Of a stretch of 61,814 nucleotides of DNA, positions 35,630 to 46,300 are shown in pieces. Positions within the stretch are counted from its first letter, which is position 1; each line of letters begins with the position of its first letter. The position numbers and the translations under genes were made by a program. Source of the DNA: an uncultured Methylococcaceae bacterium (GTDB lineage Bacteria; Pseudomonadota; Gammaproteobacteria; Methylococcales; Methylomonadaceae); the NCBI GenBank assembly GCA_903866825.1, contig CAIPPE010000256.1, positions 1 to 61,814 on the forward strand. The letters are read 5' to 3'. The notes beneath the pieces were generated by a model. It worked only from the letters and a program-made list of their open reading frames with translations. It was not told the DNA's origin and did no database searches.

Positions 35630-38397
35630 TAAGATGCCTGTAGTTCATTTAATATCACTGATTGAGCTTGTATTTGCTCTTCATCAGTCGTATTTAATAA
35701 TTGCAGATAGCTGCCGTCTGCTTGTAGCAACCAGGCCTGGGTATTATCTTTAAGATATAAATCCAGATCATGCAAAATACGGTTGCAGAGTCGTTTGCTT
35801 TCAACGGGGAAACAGATTTCAACACGCCTGAACATATTTCTATTCATTAAGTCGGCGCTGGAAGCATAGACTTCTTGATTGCCATCATTAGAAAAAGCAT
35901 AGATGCGAGCATGTTCCAAAAAGCGTCCAATAATAGCGCGAACTTCTATATTTTGAGAGACGCCAGGAATGCCGGGTCTAAGGCAACAAATTCCCCGGAC
36001 AATTAGCTTGACCTCAACACCCGCTTGAGAGGCTCGATAAAGGGCCTTTATCGCTTGCTCTTCTACGATCGCATTAACCTGAATGATAATTTTGGCAGGT
36101 TTACCATTTTTTGCATGGCTTATCTCGCGTTCAATCTTTTCCAATATACCTTTATGTAAGGTAAAAGGAGATTGCAATAATTTGTTTAACTTAGTCACCT
36201 TGCCCAAGCTGGTGAGTTGTGCAAATACACGTCTTACATCTTCACCCAGTTCTTTATTGCATGAAAACAGGCCGTAATCAGTATAAAGCTGTGCCGTTTT
36301 TGGGTGGTAGTTGCCCGTTCCTAAATGCACATAATTACGTAACTCCTGGCCTTCTCTACGTAACACCAGACACATTTTGGCATGCGTTTTATAACCTACG
36401 ACACCATAAACAACATGCACGGCGGCTTCCTGTAATTTGGACGCTAAATCAATATTGGCTTTTTCGTCAAAGCGGGCTCTGAGTTCAATGACAACCGTGA
36501 CTTCTTTTCCTGCTCTGGCTGCTCTAATTAAAGCGGCAACGATCGGAGAGTCTGAGCCAGTGCGATACAGGGTTTGTTTAATAGCCAGAACTTCGGGTGA
36601 GGCTGCGGCTTGGCGTAAAAACTCAACAACGGGTGAGAAAGATTCAAAGGGGTGATGTAGTAATATATCGTGGCGCTTTATCGCAGCGAAAATGTCTTTG
36701 TTACGAGCAAGTTGTGGCGGTGTGCTGGGTTTAAAAGGTGTAAACTTAAGATCAGGTCGGTCAACCAGGCTATTAACTTCTTGAATTCTGTTCAGATTAA
36801 CGGGACCATCGACTAAAAATAATCTGTCCCGATTCATTTCAAAGCGATCCAGCAAGAAATTAACCGTATCATCAGGACAAGCCGCATCTATTTCCAGGCG
36901 GACTTCATCACCATAATTACGCATCGCCAGTTCGCCTTGAACAGCGAGCAATAAGTCATCAATAGCATCATCATCGACAAAAAAATCACTGTTGCGAGTA
37001 ACTCTAAATTGATAACAGCCTTTGACGGTCATTCCGGTAAATAATTCACTTACAAAAGCATGAATAATAGAGGACAAAAAAACAAAGTCACTCGGGCCAC
37101 TTTGAGTTTCCTCAGCGGGTAATTTAATAACGCGGGGGAGTGCGCGGGGGGCTTGTAAAATAGCACGACCGCTGTTTCTGCCAAAGGCATCTTTACCGGT
37201 TAAGGAAATGATAAAGTTTAAGCTTTTATTAAGTATCCTTGGGAAAGGATGTGCCGAATCTAGCCCGACGGGGGTTAAGATAGGCAATAATTCATCATTA
37301 AAATACTTGGCTAACCATTTTTGTTGTGCCTCATTCCATTCAGTTCTTCGAATAAATCGAATGTTTTCTGCGTTGAGTTTTGGAATCAAAATTTCATTAA
37401 GAACCTGATATTGTTCCTCTACTAATTTATGGGAGTGAATTGAAATCTGTTCTAATTGTTCTTTTGGCGTTAGCCCGTCCGGCCCACTTGTTTTGTGGTC
37501 AATAGCGGACATTTCCAGGACACTGGCAACCCGTACTTCAAAGAACTCATCCAGATTTGAGCAGGAGATGCAAAGGTAGTTGAGTCGCTCAAGCAAAGGA
37601 ACCGACTCATTTTTGGCTTGAGCCAAAACGCGTTTATTGAACGCCAGCAAGCTGAGGTCACGATTAATATAAAGTTCTGGCTTCTCAAGGTTTATTTCTT
37701 CAACGCTCTCTAGGGTATCCATCTCGTTCCTTAAACTATCGGGTATCACACCGCTTATTAAAACATGTCGATCACTCACTTGCACGATATGTAGATTTAA
37801 ACTGGCTTGTGCTAATTGGGTATTTATTTCTTTCATACTAAAAGCCGCCAACAGGGAGTTATAAAAGTCTCGCTGTAAAACGTCAGGTTCGTTGGCAGCA
37901 TATTTGTTGACCATTTCCTGAGCCTCTTCAATACTGCCTGGACGCAATAAGTCCATAACGAAGATAACTGACCTGGGTTTGGCATATTTCTTTATGGTTT
38001 GCCAAAGCACTTGTGGATCAGGTAAATGATGCAACAAACTATTACTAAAAATTATCTCATAGCTGGATTGCGGTAATATGACATCCGGTAATAGTCCTTT
38101 AATAAAATGAATTTGTTCAGTTTGGTCGGGTGTTAAAGCGGCTTTTGCATAATTTAGCATGGGTTCTGAGCCATCCAGGGCATGAAGCTTAGCTGACGGG
38201 AAGGCTTTAGCAAAACGGAAACTAATGTCGCCTGGACCACAGCCTAAGTCCAGTGCTGTGCCACTAAAGTTTGGGTCATTAATCAGTGTTTGTAGCTGAT
38301 CTATAAAATCATTATGAGGCGTATTGAAATCGGCTTCAGCGTAAGCTTTTACTTGATCAATATCGTCCATTAACTCGGGTTCTAATACTCGTTTCAT
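35629..38397 (-). CDS. ppk1: class I SAM-methyltransferase fused to polyphosphate kinase 1
   Basis: One 922-aa frame holds two proteins. Residues 1-225 are a class I methyltransferase (ALDLGCGPGDISFRFA motif I near 47, SNSLLHHLPDP). Residues 226-922 are a full-length PPK1 with its N-terminal domain (YINRDLSLLAFNKRVL) and the catalytic histidine regions YKTHAKM and YVHLGTGNYHPKT. An internal ATG at 37722 is preceded by AAGGA at 5-nt spacing and would give a standard 697-aa PPK1. The gene overlaps the PLP deaminase gene by 4 nt upstream and def by 1 nt downstream. PPK1 makes inorganic polyphosphate; the methyltransferase substrate is unknown. Confidence 0.9.
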   Translation of the reverse strand: MKRVLEPELMDDIDQVKAYAEADFNTPHNDFIDQLQTLINDPNFSGTALDLGCGPGDISFRFAKAFPSAKLHALDGSEPMLNYAKAALTPDQTEQIHFIKGLLPDVILPQSSYEIIFSNSLLHHLPDPQVLWQTIKKYAKPRSVIFVMDLLRPGSIEEAQEMVNKYAANEPDVLQRDFYNSLLAAFSMKEINTQLAQASLNLHIVQVSDRHVLISGVIPDSLRNEMDTLESVEEINLEKPELYINRDLSLLAFNKRVLAQAKNESVPLLERLNYLCISCSNLDEFFEVRVASVLEMSAIDHKTSGPDGLTPKEQLEQISIHSHKLVEEQYQVLNEILIPKLNAENIRFIRRTEWNEAQQKWLAKYFNDELLPILTPVGLDSAHPFPRILNKSLNFIISLTGKDAFGRNSGRAILQAPRALPRVIKLPAEETQSGPSDFVFLSSIIHAFVSELFTGMTVKGCYQFRVTRNSDFFVDDDAIDDLLLAVQGELAMRNYGDEVRLEIDAACPDDTVNFLLDRFEMNRDRLFLVDGPVNLNRIQEVNSLVDRPDLKFTPFKPSTPPQLARNKDIFAAIKRHDILLHHPFESFSPVVEFLRQAAASPEVLAIKQTLYRTGSDSPIVAALIRAARAGKEVTVVIELRARFDEKANIDLASKLQEAAVHVVYGVVGYKTHAKMCLVLRREGQELRNYVHLGTGNYHPKTAQLYTDYGLFSCNKELGEDVRRVFAQLTSLGKVTKLNKLLQSPFTLHKGILEKIEREISHAKNGKPAKIIIQVNAIVEEQAIKALYRASQAGVEVKLIVRGICCLRPGIPGVSQNIEVRAIIGRFLEHARIYAFSNDGNQEVYASSADLMNRNMFRRVEICFPVESKRLCNRILHDLDLYLKDNTQAWLLQADGSYLQLLNTTDEEQIQAQSVILNELQAS

Positions 38398-39299
38398 ACT
38401 ATAAAGCCCCTGTTTCCCTGTAGTCCACCTGTGTGAATAGCTATCAGCCGCTGATCCGGTTTAAATGTGTGTTTTTTGATTAAATCATAAAGTCCATACA
38501 TCATTTTACCTGTATAAACAGGTTCAAGGATTATGCCTGTCTTATTTTCAAAATTACTTATAAAACTTAATAGATCTGCAGTAGTTTTAGCAAATCCACC
38601 TAAATGATAGTTTAACTTAATATCCCAATGGTTACCTGGTCTTGCTATTAGTTCTTTAACATCCGTTTCTAAAAAACCAGCGTTTTTTAAGGCTGCAAAA
38701 CCCAGTAAATTTACCTGGCTGGGTGCGGCGTTAATGATACCAGCCAAGGTTGTTCCAGTGCCACAAGGGACACAAAGCGTGTCGTAAGCGATATCAATTT
38801 CATTAACGAGTTCCGCGACACCTTTTAACGCGAATACTTGTGCGCCTCCCTCGGGTAACCAATACTCATTGGGCTTAATATTGGGCAATGCCTGTGGAGC
38901 TTTGTATTGTCTTAAAGTTCTATATTCCGAACGGGATATAAAGGAGAGTTTCATACCCCAGTTCTGTATATCAATCAAAGTGGGTGTTAACACACTGGGT
39001 TGCTGGCCACGAATAAATCCTTGAGTTTTTAGTCCTAAAATATGTCCTGTGTAAGCCAATGCATGTAAATGATTAGAATACATACCTCCCATACTGATGA
39101 TAGTGTCTGCATTTAAAGTCAGTGCATGATTTAGACAATACTTTAGTTTTCGCCATTTGTTACCAGAAATGATGGGGTGTAGTAAATCATCACGCTTCAT
39201 CCATAACTCAATAGAAAACGCAGCTAATAAAGGGTCATCAATCTTTGTTAAAGTGGATGGCTGAAAGGTTTTTTCCAGGTTAATAAGGTCTGGGTGCAT
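38394..39299 (-). CDS. PLP-dependent ACC deaminase / D-cysteine desulfhydrase family protein
   Basis: This 301-aa fold-type II PLP enzyme has MKRDDLLHP and SGNKWRKLKY, where the Lys after SGN is the expected PLP Schiff-base residue (about residue 48), and CGTGTTLAGI near residue 180 (phosphate-binding loop). The family includes 1-aminocyclopropane-1-carboxylate deaminase and D-cysteine desulfhydrase. Proteobacterial members beside housekeeping genes are more often desulfhydrases, so the exact activity is uncertain. It overlaps the methyltransferase-PPK1 gene by 4 nt. Confidence 0.85.
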   Translation of the reverse strand: MHPDLINLEKTFQPSTLTKIDDPLLAAFSIELWMKRDDLLHPIISGNKWRKLKYCLNHALTLNADTIISMGGMYSNHLHALAYTGHILGLKTQGFIRGQQPSVLTPTLIDIQNWGMKLSFISRSEYRTLRQYKAPQALPNIKPNEYWLPEGGAQVFALKGVAELVNEIDIAYDTLCVPCGTGTTLAGIINAAPSQVNLLGFAALKNAGFLETDVKELIARPGNHWDIKLNYHLGGFAKTTADLLSFISNFENKTGIILEPVYTGKMMYGLYDLIKKHTFKPDQRLIAIHTGGLQGNRGFIV

Positions 39300-39343
39300 G
39301 AGGGAATGAGTGTTTTATCTAATCGTTGAGATATGGGAAGGTC

Positions 39344-39823
39344 TCATAGATGTTTATTCGATTTTTTCAGACGGTATTCTTTAAATTGCGCCTTTAATTG
39401 CTTTACTATGCGATAGACAGCACTTTCAGTAATTTTATCATGTGCCCACTTCAACCAAGTCGTGATGGTAGTATAAATGCTATTTATAAATGAGAAGGTA
39501 AGTAACTGTGGTTTAGTCAGAGCAAACACTCTAGCGACTAATAAGGTGCCCAGTAGTTTTGCTAATATCTCGGTGAGAATGCCTTGTAGAATTAATCCAT
39601 TTGCTATCAAAGCGAAGGCGATCAGGTTTAGAGGAGTAACAATCATAAGTGGGATTGTAAAGGCAATCAAGGCGATAGAAGGTTTTGTCTGTCTTAGCCA
39701 TTCCTCAGCTTGTTCAAGATGCAACCAATGAGATAAGGAGCGTCCCAATGCGGTTAGTAAATCCCATAGCCACTCTTCAATAAGAAGTAAAATGGCCAAT
39801 AGCGAGAGTAGGAGCTTTTTCAT
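39344..39823 (-). CDS. small membrane protein of unknown function
   Basis: This 159-aa protein has a hydrophobic N-terminus (LLLSLLAILLLIEEWLWDLL) and two to three further hydrophobic segments near residues 50-95, then a basic tail (KEYRLKKSNKHL). No catalytic or binding motif is visible and I recognise no family with confidence. It lies 44 bp upstream of the PLP enzyme gene on the same strand and may share its transcript. Confidence 0.75.
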   Translation of the reverse strand: MKKLLLSLLAILLLIEEWLWDLLTALGRSLSHWLHLEQAEEWLRQTKPSIALIAFTIPLMIVTPLNLIAFALIANGLILQGILTEILAKLLGTLLVARVFALTKPQLLTFSFINSIYTTITTWLKWAHDKITESAVYRIVKQLKAQFKEYRLKKSNKHL

Positions 39824-40028
39824 TGATTACCTGGCGAGGGACTAAATGGATAATTGTAACGGATTATTTATTAATGAAAACTTAATATCATTAAACGGTT
39901 ACTCTTTTTTCTAATCTAGGTCAGCCATGTCTTGATACCCTTTGTAGGCATAAACCAATTCTGGGTTATCTTTTGATATCCTATTGCTTTGCGCGTCTTG
40001 TTGTATTTATGAGTTATATATTTATGGG

Positions 40029-40850
40029 TTATATTTGATGTAAAAATTTAGTTTCGACTTCAATTGCAACAAATTCTGCGCGGATAATAGGATTTAATAT
40101 CAGTTCTTGTAAAGATACACGTGCATTGACTTTATTAAGCTCACCATTTATGTTAAGAGAATAGCCAAGTTGATTAAGTGAAAAATTAATGGTTCTTTTA
40201 TCGTCCTCAGATAAATTCATATTTAAAATAATTTTAGATATTCCTTTTGCAATATTGTAACGATTAACATCTTGTTTTAAGAACAGTTCAAATCTCCATT
40301 TAGGTAAAAGAGCTATACCGCCACTTACTGGATTACCTTCATTTTTTAACTCATTATTTAAATCGAGAATGTTGGTAATAAATAATTCGAGGTTTCTCTC
40401 ATCAGTCAATATAGACTTCTTTAAAAACTGTTCACCGTCAATAATTGAGATATCTACCGATTTGCTATTATCAAGTTCTGTTTGCCCTTCAATTATCGGT
40501 GCATAACTGTCAGCGACATGCGAAACAAATGCTTCATTATGGAGTGGCTTATCGGCTCCAAAAATTAAAAACCCAATCATGCAAAGATAAACAAAACCAA
40601 TCATAAAACTCAATAAATCACCCTCATCAACTGAAGATGAGTCATCAATTAAAGATGAGTCGTATCTAGAATAGTTTGAACCCGAATCATAGACAAAATG
40701 CAATGAACCTGTAGGATTTGGTTTATTTATGTTTCCCCAAAAATCACGCTCAACAATAAAACCACGACGCTCATACCATGTGAGATTATCGTATTCATTG
40801 CCTCCTTTTATGTAATGCTCTTTCCCATTCTGATATTCTTCCCAACTCAT
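40029..40850 (-). CDS. unrecognised protein with one central membrane segment
   Basis: This protein of 273 aa starts at the ATG with GAGG 6 nt upstream; the same frame can be extended to a GTG at 40868. The N-terminal domain (1-90) is polar and rich in Tyr, Trp and Asp, with WYERRGFIVERDFWG. A single hydrophobic segment follows (about residues 83-105, FMIGFVYLCMIGFLIFG), then a soluble domain of about 165 residues with several Leu/Asn-rich helices. No family is recognised. The composition is AT-rich and the neighbourhood is a signalling island, but no link is shown. Confidence 0.65.
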   Translation of the reverse strand: MSWEEYQNGKEHYIKGGNEYDNLTWYERRGFIVERDFWGNINKPNPTGSLHFVYDSGSNYSRYDSSLIDDSSSVDEGDLLSFMIGFVYLCMIGFLIFGADKPLHNEAFVSHVADSYAPIIEGQTELDNSKSVDISIIDGEQFLKKSILTDERNLELFITNILDLNNELKNEGNPVSGGIALLPKWRFELFLKQDVNRYNIAKGISKIILNMNLSEDDKRTINFSLNQLGYSLNINGELNKVNARVSLQELILNPIIRAEFVAIEVETKFLHQI

Positions 40851-40950
40851 AACAACCTCTTGTGGCACTATTTATGGCAATACGTCAAGATTGTAAAACA
40901 TTTTTTCGCAATCAACAAACTGATTAATCGGATCAGTTTATGCCTCTGAA

Positions 40951-42222
40951 ATGCGATTTAATTTACCGAGAAAACTTGGGTTAGTTTGTGTTACTGGGTT
41001 GGGTAATCTGGTTGAATATTATGGTCTACTAAGTAAGTTTAAGGAGACTCATCCCACAGACAAGGGTAAAATAATAGTTGTGATAAATGAGAATAGCATG
41101 GATATTATCAATAAACGAGAAACACCAGAAGCAATAAATTTTAAATCAATTATAGACAATAAACGTCTAGCTGATGTGCGAATTCTTGTAGTTGATGATA
41201 GTGAGATTATTCGTGAAGTGGCTCAGACAATTCTGGAGGCAGAGGGTGCGGTAGTGCGTTTGGCAGAAGATGGGCAGGTTGCTGTTGATTGGTTAACGGC
41301 GCAACCTGACAGCGTTGACATTGTGTTAATGGATATACAAATGCCATGCATAGATGGTTATACAGCCACTCGTCTCATCCGTCAAAATCCAAGATGGGCA
41401 TCATTACCCATTATTGCTTTAACTGCGGGTGCGTTTGATTCATTTAAAGAAGCCGCGTTAGCATCAGGCATGAATGATTTCATATTCAAGCCGTTTAATG
41501 TTGAACAATTGCTATCGATCATTCAAGGTTATACAGGTAGTCTGCCCAGAGCAACCCTACAGAGAAATAGTCGATCAGATCAGAGGGTCCTAGTAACAAC
41601 TACAAAACCAGATCCATTAGACGCGACTTTTCTAGATTTGCCCGGTATCGATATACAGAACGGACTTAAGCATTGGCATAAAGAAGCAGACTATCGAAAA
41701 ATTTTGACTAAATACTTTAACAGCTATAAATCTGTAGGAAATGAAATTGCAGAACTGATAAGGCTGAATGATAAAGATAATGCATCGTTGTTGATTCACA
41801 AACTAAGAGGTGCCATCGTTTATTTGGCGTTACCGACTGTAGAACAATCCCTATACTATCTTGATAAACTTTTTCACGATAGTATGTCGACAATTGAAGC
41901 AGCAGAGACACTGCAAAATGCTTTTGATGAAGTAGGTATTTCATTAGCTAAATGGGACGCTGTTAATTCCATGGTTGACGATCAAGTGTTACTTTTACAA
42001 GATGATGAGTCTAATCCAAAAGAGTTAAGGTCAATATTGGAACAATTTTTAGCTGCATTGGATCAGGATGATCCTGATTGTGCCGAACCCTTCTTAAGGC
42101 AATTACAAGGCAGAATAGCAGAAGCAGAGTTTAAACTAATCCGCGAACACTTAAGTGAGTTCGCGTTTCGTAAGGCTGAAGAAGTTACCCGCAAAGTGAT
42201 TGGGCAGCTAACACTTTATTAA
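40951..42222 (+). CDS. response regulator with REC and HPt domains
   Basis: This 423-aa protein has a receiver domain (about 70-195: ILVVDDSEIIREVA, phospho-Asp in VLMDIQMP, Lys in FIFKPF) and an HPt domain with a phosphohistidine-type motif LLIHKLRGAI (about 270-285), then an acidic helical tail. The N-terminal 60 residues match nothing known to me and have no good ribosome-binding site, so a start at the Met near residue 50 is possible. No kinase domain is present. It could serve as a phosphorelay partner for the hybrid kinase at 49565, which lacks its own HPt. Confidence 0.85.
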   Translation: MRFNLPRKLGLVCVTGLGNLVEYYGLLSKFKETHPTDKGKIIVVINENSMDIINKRETPEAINFKSIIDNKRLADVRILVVDDSEIIREVAQTILEAEGAVVRLAEDGQVAVDWLTAQPDSVDIVLMDIQMPCIDGYTATRLIRQNPRWASLPIIALTAGAFDSFKEAALASGMNDFIFKPFNVEQLLSIIQGYTGSLPRATLQRNSRSDQRVLVTTTKPDPLDATFLDLPGIDIQNGLKHWHKEADYRKILTKYFNSYKSVGNEIAELIRLNDKDNASLLIHKLRGAIVYLALPTVEQSLYYLDKLFHDSMSTIEAAETLQNAFDEVGISLAKWDAVNSMVDDQVLLLQDDESNPKELRSILEQFLAALDQDDPDCAEPFLRQLQGRIAEAEFKLIREHLSEFAFRKAEEVTRKVIGQLTLY

Positions 42223-42246
42223 GCCGATAATTGGGAGAAACATTTC

Positions 42247-43248
42247 ATGACAGTTAAAATTCTGATAGTTGACGATGAAGTCATTAATCTTGAAATGCTG
42301 CGGCATATTCTAAAATCAGAATACCAATTGATTTATGCACGGAGCGGTACAGAAGCCATTAGCGCAGTAGAAAAACATCATCCAAACCTAATATTACTGG
42401 ATATCCAAATGCCGGATATGGATGGATATACCGTGTGCAGAACTTTAAAGGCTAATCCAAAGTTTGAGGCTATCCCAGTGATTTTTATAACTTCAATGTC
42501 AGATGCTGGCAATGAAGTCGCTGGATTTGAAGCGGGTTGTGTTGATTATATAGCTAAACCTGTTGTACCGAGTATTGTTAAAGCCAGAGTAAAAACTCAT
42601 TTGAGCTTGGTTAAAGCCACTCAGTTGGAAAAAAGTCATCGAGACGCAATTTTTATGCTGGGTGAAGCCGGACATTATAACGACACCGATACAGGCGTAC
42701 ATATCTGGCGGATGGCTGAATACTCAAAAGTCATTGCAACTGCGATGGGCTGGAATGTAATTGAAGTGGAAATGTTAGAGTTGGCAGCAACAATGCACGA
42801 TACAGGAAAAATTGGTATTCCTGATATGATTTTGTGTAAGCCAGGGAAATTAGATGAACTTGAATGGCAAATTATGCGACGACACTGTCAAATAGGTTTC
42901 GATATTTTGTCAAAAAGTGATGCACCTCTATTCCAGTTAGCAGCAAAAATTGCACTTAGTCACCATGAGCAATGGGATGGAAACGGTTATCCTCAAGCTT
43001 TGGCAGGAACTGATATACCGGAATCAGCCCGGATCGTAGCAGTAGCGGATGTTTTTGATGCATTGACCATGCAGCGTGCTTATAAGGAAGCCTGGCCGGT
43101 GGAAAATGCAATAAAGCTGATACGTGAAGGCGCGGGCAAGCATTTTGACCCAGAAATAGTCGGTTGTTTTTTGGATAATCAAGCAAAGATACTTGAAATA
43201 AGGTCTGACTGGGATTGTAAGGAATCAGAACTAGGCAAAGCCAGTTAG
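42247..43248 (+). CDS. response regulator with HD-GYP c-di-GMP phosphodiesterase domain
   Basis: This 333-aa RpfG-type protein has a receiver domain (1-120: ILIVDDEVINLEML, phospho-Asp in LLLDIQMPD) and an HD-GYP domain (about 135-325) with HDTGKIGIPD and HHEQWDGNGYP intact. Such domains hydrolyse c-di-GMP. It follows the REC-HPt gene by 24 bp on the same strand and likely shares its mRNA, so a phosphorelay from HPt to this receiver is plausible. Confidence 0.93.
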   Translation: MTVKILIVDDEVINLEMLRHILKSEYQLIYARSGTEAISAVEKHHPNLILLDIQMPDMDGYTVCRTLKANPKFEAIPVIFITSMSDAGNEVAGFEAGCVDYIAKPVVPSIVKARVKTHLSLVKATQLEKSHRDAIFMLGEAGHYNDTDTGVHIWRMAEYSKVIATAMGWNVIEVEMLELAATMHDTGKIGIPDMILCKPGKLDELEWQIMRRHCQIGFDILSKSDAPLFQLAAKIALSHHEQWDGNGYPQALAGTDIPESARIVAVADVFDALTMQRAYKEAWPVENAIKLIREGAGKHFDPEIVGCFLDNQAKILEIRSDWDCKESELGKAS

Positions 43249-43273
43249 AAAACGCTTAAGGAAAACTTATACT

Positions 43274-43327
43274 AATTGACATTGTAATACCCTCTGCTAT
43301 TAGGATCGAACACCCGCTCAAGGTCAA
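43274..43327 (-). pseudogene. remnant of a second REC-ATPase regulator gene
   Basis: The minus-strand translation of this 54-bp piece reads FDLERVFDPNSRG, aligning with FDPERVFDSNGRG inside the intact regulator at 48186-49103. The bases match closely as well (for example TCGAACACCCGCTCAAGGTC against TCGAAAACACGCTCAGGGTC). No start or further homology is present. It sits just downstream of the intact hybrid kinase, where a regulator gene would follow if the kinase-regulator pair had been duplicated. Confidence 0.65.
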
Positions 43328-43369
43328 ATCTGACATTATTTTCTTGATGGGGAAGTCATTTATATATTC

Positions 43370-46300
43370 TTATTCATTTAAATCAATAGCCTTGATTTCT
43401 GCACAAACAGCTTCTAGCATATCGTGTAGTGAAGTCAAGTCAGTCACCAGTTCAGTAGCAGGCAAACCGTCATGGACTTTTTTTTCAAGTGAGTAAGCGA
43501 GGTCTTGTAAGGCCGTCATACCCAACATAGCAGCAAGGCCTTTAAGGGAGTGGGCAATTCGCTCGGCACTGGCATTATCACCAGAATCTAACGCAGTTTG
43601 CATTTTGTCGGCATCTGACAGATGAATCTCAGTAAACTTCGTGAGGAAGCGTCGATAGCCAGCGACATTACCATTCAAAAATTTCAGCCCTGAGGTTTGA
43701 TCAATTAAACAACTGCCAGAATCCAGGGTAGGGGTTAGAGTGGCTTCTGGAGTCGTTGTCTCATCAAAGGGGATAGGGTCTTTTTGAGAAAGCCATCGTA
43801 CCAGAACAGCCTGCAAATGTTCTGGAACAACAGGCTTTGCAACAAAATCATTCATCCCGGCATCTTGACAACGCCAGCGGTCTTCTTCAAAAGCATTGGC
43901 CGTCATAGCGATGATAGGAATATTATGGCCTATCGGTAGTTGCCTGATTCTGCGGGTTGCTTCCAGTCCATCCATAATCGGCATCTGCATATCCATCAAA
44001 ACCAGATCATATTTTTTTTGCACAATCATGGCTAAGGCTTCGCCGCCATGGTGGGCTATGTCAACTTTTAAGCTATAACCTTTAAGCATTTCACTTGCCA
44101 CTTCCTGGTTAATTTCATTGTCTTCAACCAAAAGAACCTCGGCGCCTGTTCTTAGTTTTTCTCCCTGAGAAATGGCTTTGTATTGGGGTAATTCATTTAG
44201 AGTGCCATGTTTTAAAATGGCGGTAAACCAAAAGGTGCTACCCTGACCAATGCGACTAACCACCCCAGTCTCTCCACCCATCATGCCTGCAAGTTTTTTG
44301 GATATTGCAAGACCCAGGCCGGTCCCACCATATTTTCGGGTCGTAGAGGCTTCGGCCTGTTCAAAGTTCTCAAACAGTTTGCTTTGTTGTGCTTCGTTAA
44401 TGCCAATGCCGGTATCTTGGACCTCAAAGCGCAAGGTTACATGTTCCTGATTTTCGGAACAGATAGATGCACGCAGAGTCACACTACCCTGATTTGTAAA
44501 CTTGATGGCGTTACTGAGGAAGTTAATCAGAATCTGACGAAGCCGTAATGCATCGCCTACCAAGGGTAAGTTGTCAAGGCGTGGCTCGATTTCTTCAATG
44601 AATCTTAACCCTTTGGCTATAAAGTGATCGGTCATCATGCTATCGATATCAATCAAGACGGTGGAAACGAGAAAGGTGGTCTCTTCTAGCACCAGGTGAT
44701 TAGATTCGATTTTAGCTAAGTCGAGAATGTCATTAATTATGCCCAGCAGGTGTTTACCCGAATGGATGATCTTGTTTAGCTTGTCTTTCTGTGAGGGTTG
44801 GTCGATTTGTGCTTGCAATAACAGGGCAAAGCCGATAATCCCGTTCATTGGGGTACGAATTTCATGGCTCATATTGGCTAGAAACAGACTTTTGGATTGG
44901 TTGGCAAGCTCAGCTTCACTTTTGGCTTTTTCAAGCTCGGTGGTGCGCTCTTCAACCAGTTGTTCAAGGTGCAGGCGGTAATTATTAAGCTCTAACTCTA
45001 ACTGCACACGCTCGGTAGTATCAGTCCAGATCAAGGAAAGATAATGATGACCTTGTAGGGTAATAGAGGTGGACCTGATATTAACATTCCGTAAGGTGCC
45101 ATCTTTTCGCCGGCGCAAGGAATCGAAACTTCCACTACCTAATTCAATATGGGTTTGTACTTTCTTGGCTGTAGTTTCTGGGTCCAGTTCACCTTGAATG
45201 TCTGTTAATTTAAGGTTGGAAAACTCTTCTAGCGTGTATCCTAAGGATTGATAGGCAAGTTCGTTAAATTCAACGAAACCAAGCGTTTCTGTATCAACCA
45301 GGCAAATCGCGACCGGGGCTTGCACCACAATAGACCTGAATATTTCTTCACGTTTTTTCAGTTGCTCCTGTATTTTGAGTCGTTCAGTGATGTCCTGAAA
45401 AACAACAACGGCCCCTAACAAAGTGTTTTCCTGATAAATCGGGTGGGTCGTATATTCTACGGAAATGCTGCTGCCATCTTTGCGCCAGAGCACCTCATCG
45501 TCGATATGCCTCATCACGCCATCCTGAAAGGTCGCATACATTGGGCATGTGTCCCTTGGATAGAAGCTACCATCTGCATGACTATGATGAACCTTTTCAT
45601 GCATTGAAATGTCCGTCAATTCAGAGGGGGTATAACCCAGCATAATGGCGGCCGCCTGATTAACGAAAGTAGTGTTGCCCTGATTATCCAAGCCCCAAAT
45701 ACCTGTAGGAGACGAGTCCAAAAGCAATCGGTTTTGCACTTCACTTTTTATCAGGCTTTGGGTAATCTTTAGCGACTCTAGTGCATAAGACACATTATTG
45801 GTTAAGGTATTGATTAAGGCGACCACTTCGTTATCAAAGAAATTGACGTCTGTATGGTAGAGGTTAAGAATCGCATAAATATCATCATGCCTAAAAATCG
45901 GGAAACAGGCCGTGGAGTTCCAACCATGAGTCAATGCTACTTTTCTCCAGGGGATCATAATAGGGTTATTGGCAGTATCATTATTAATTAATTGTTTTTT
46001 CTCTCGATAAGCCCACCCGGATACTTGGCCCTCCGGTAAATCTGCACGCGTTGAAATAGTTAAGCTATCCAGATAGTCAAGACCTTGCCCGTATTTATAA
46101 GTGGGTATAATGCACTGAGTTTCCGGGTTTTCGAAACCAATCCAGGCCATACTCATTAAGCCACTTTCAATGGGTATCCGACAGAGAAAATCCAGAACTT
46201 GCTGCTCATTCGAAGCATGAAGTATCTGTTCATTGATATTCGCCATATCTCTGTATACATGACTGAGTTTTTTTGAACGTTGTTCAACTGCAGTAACGAG

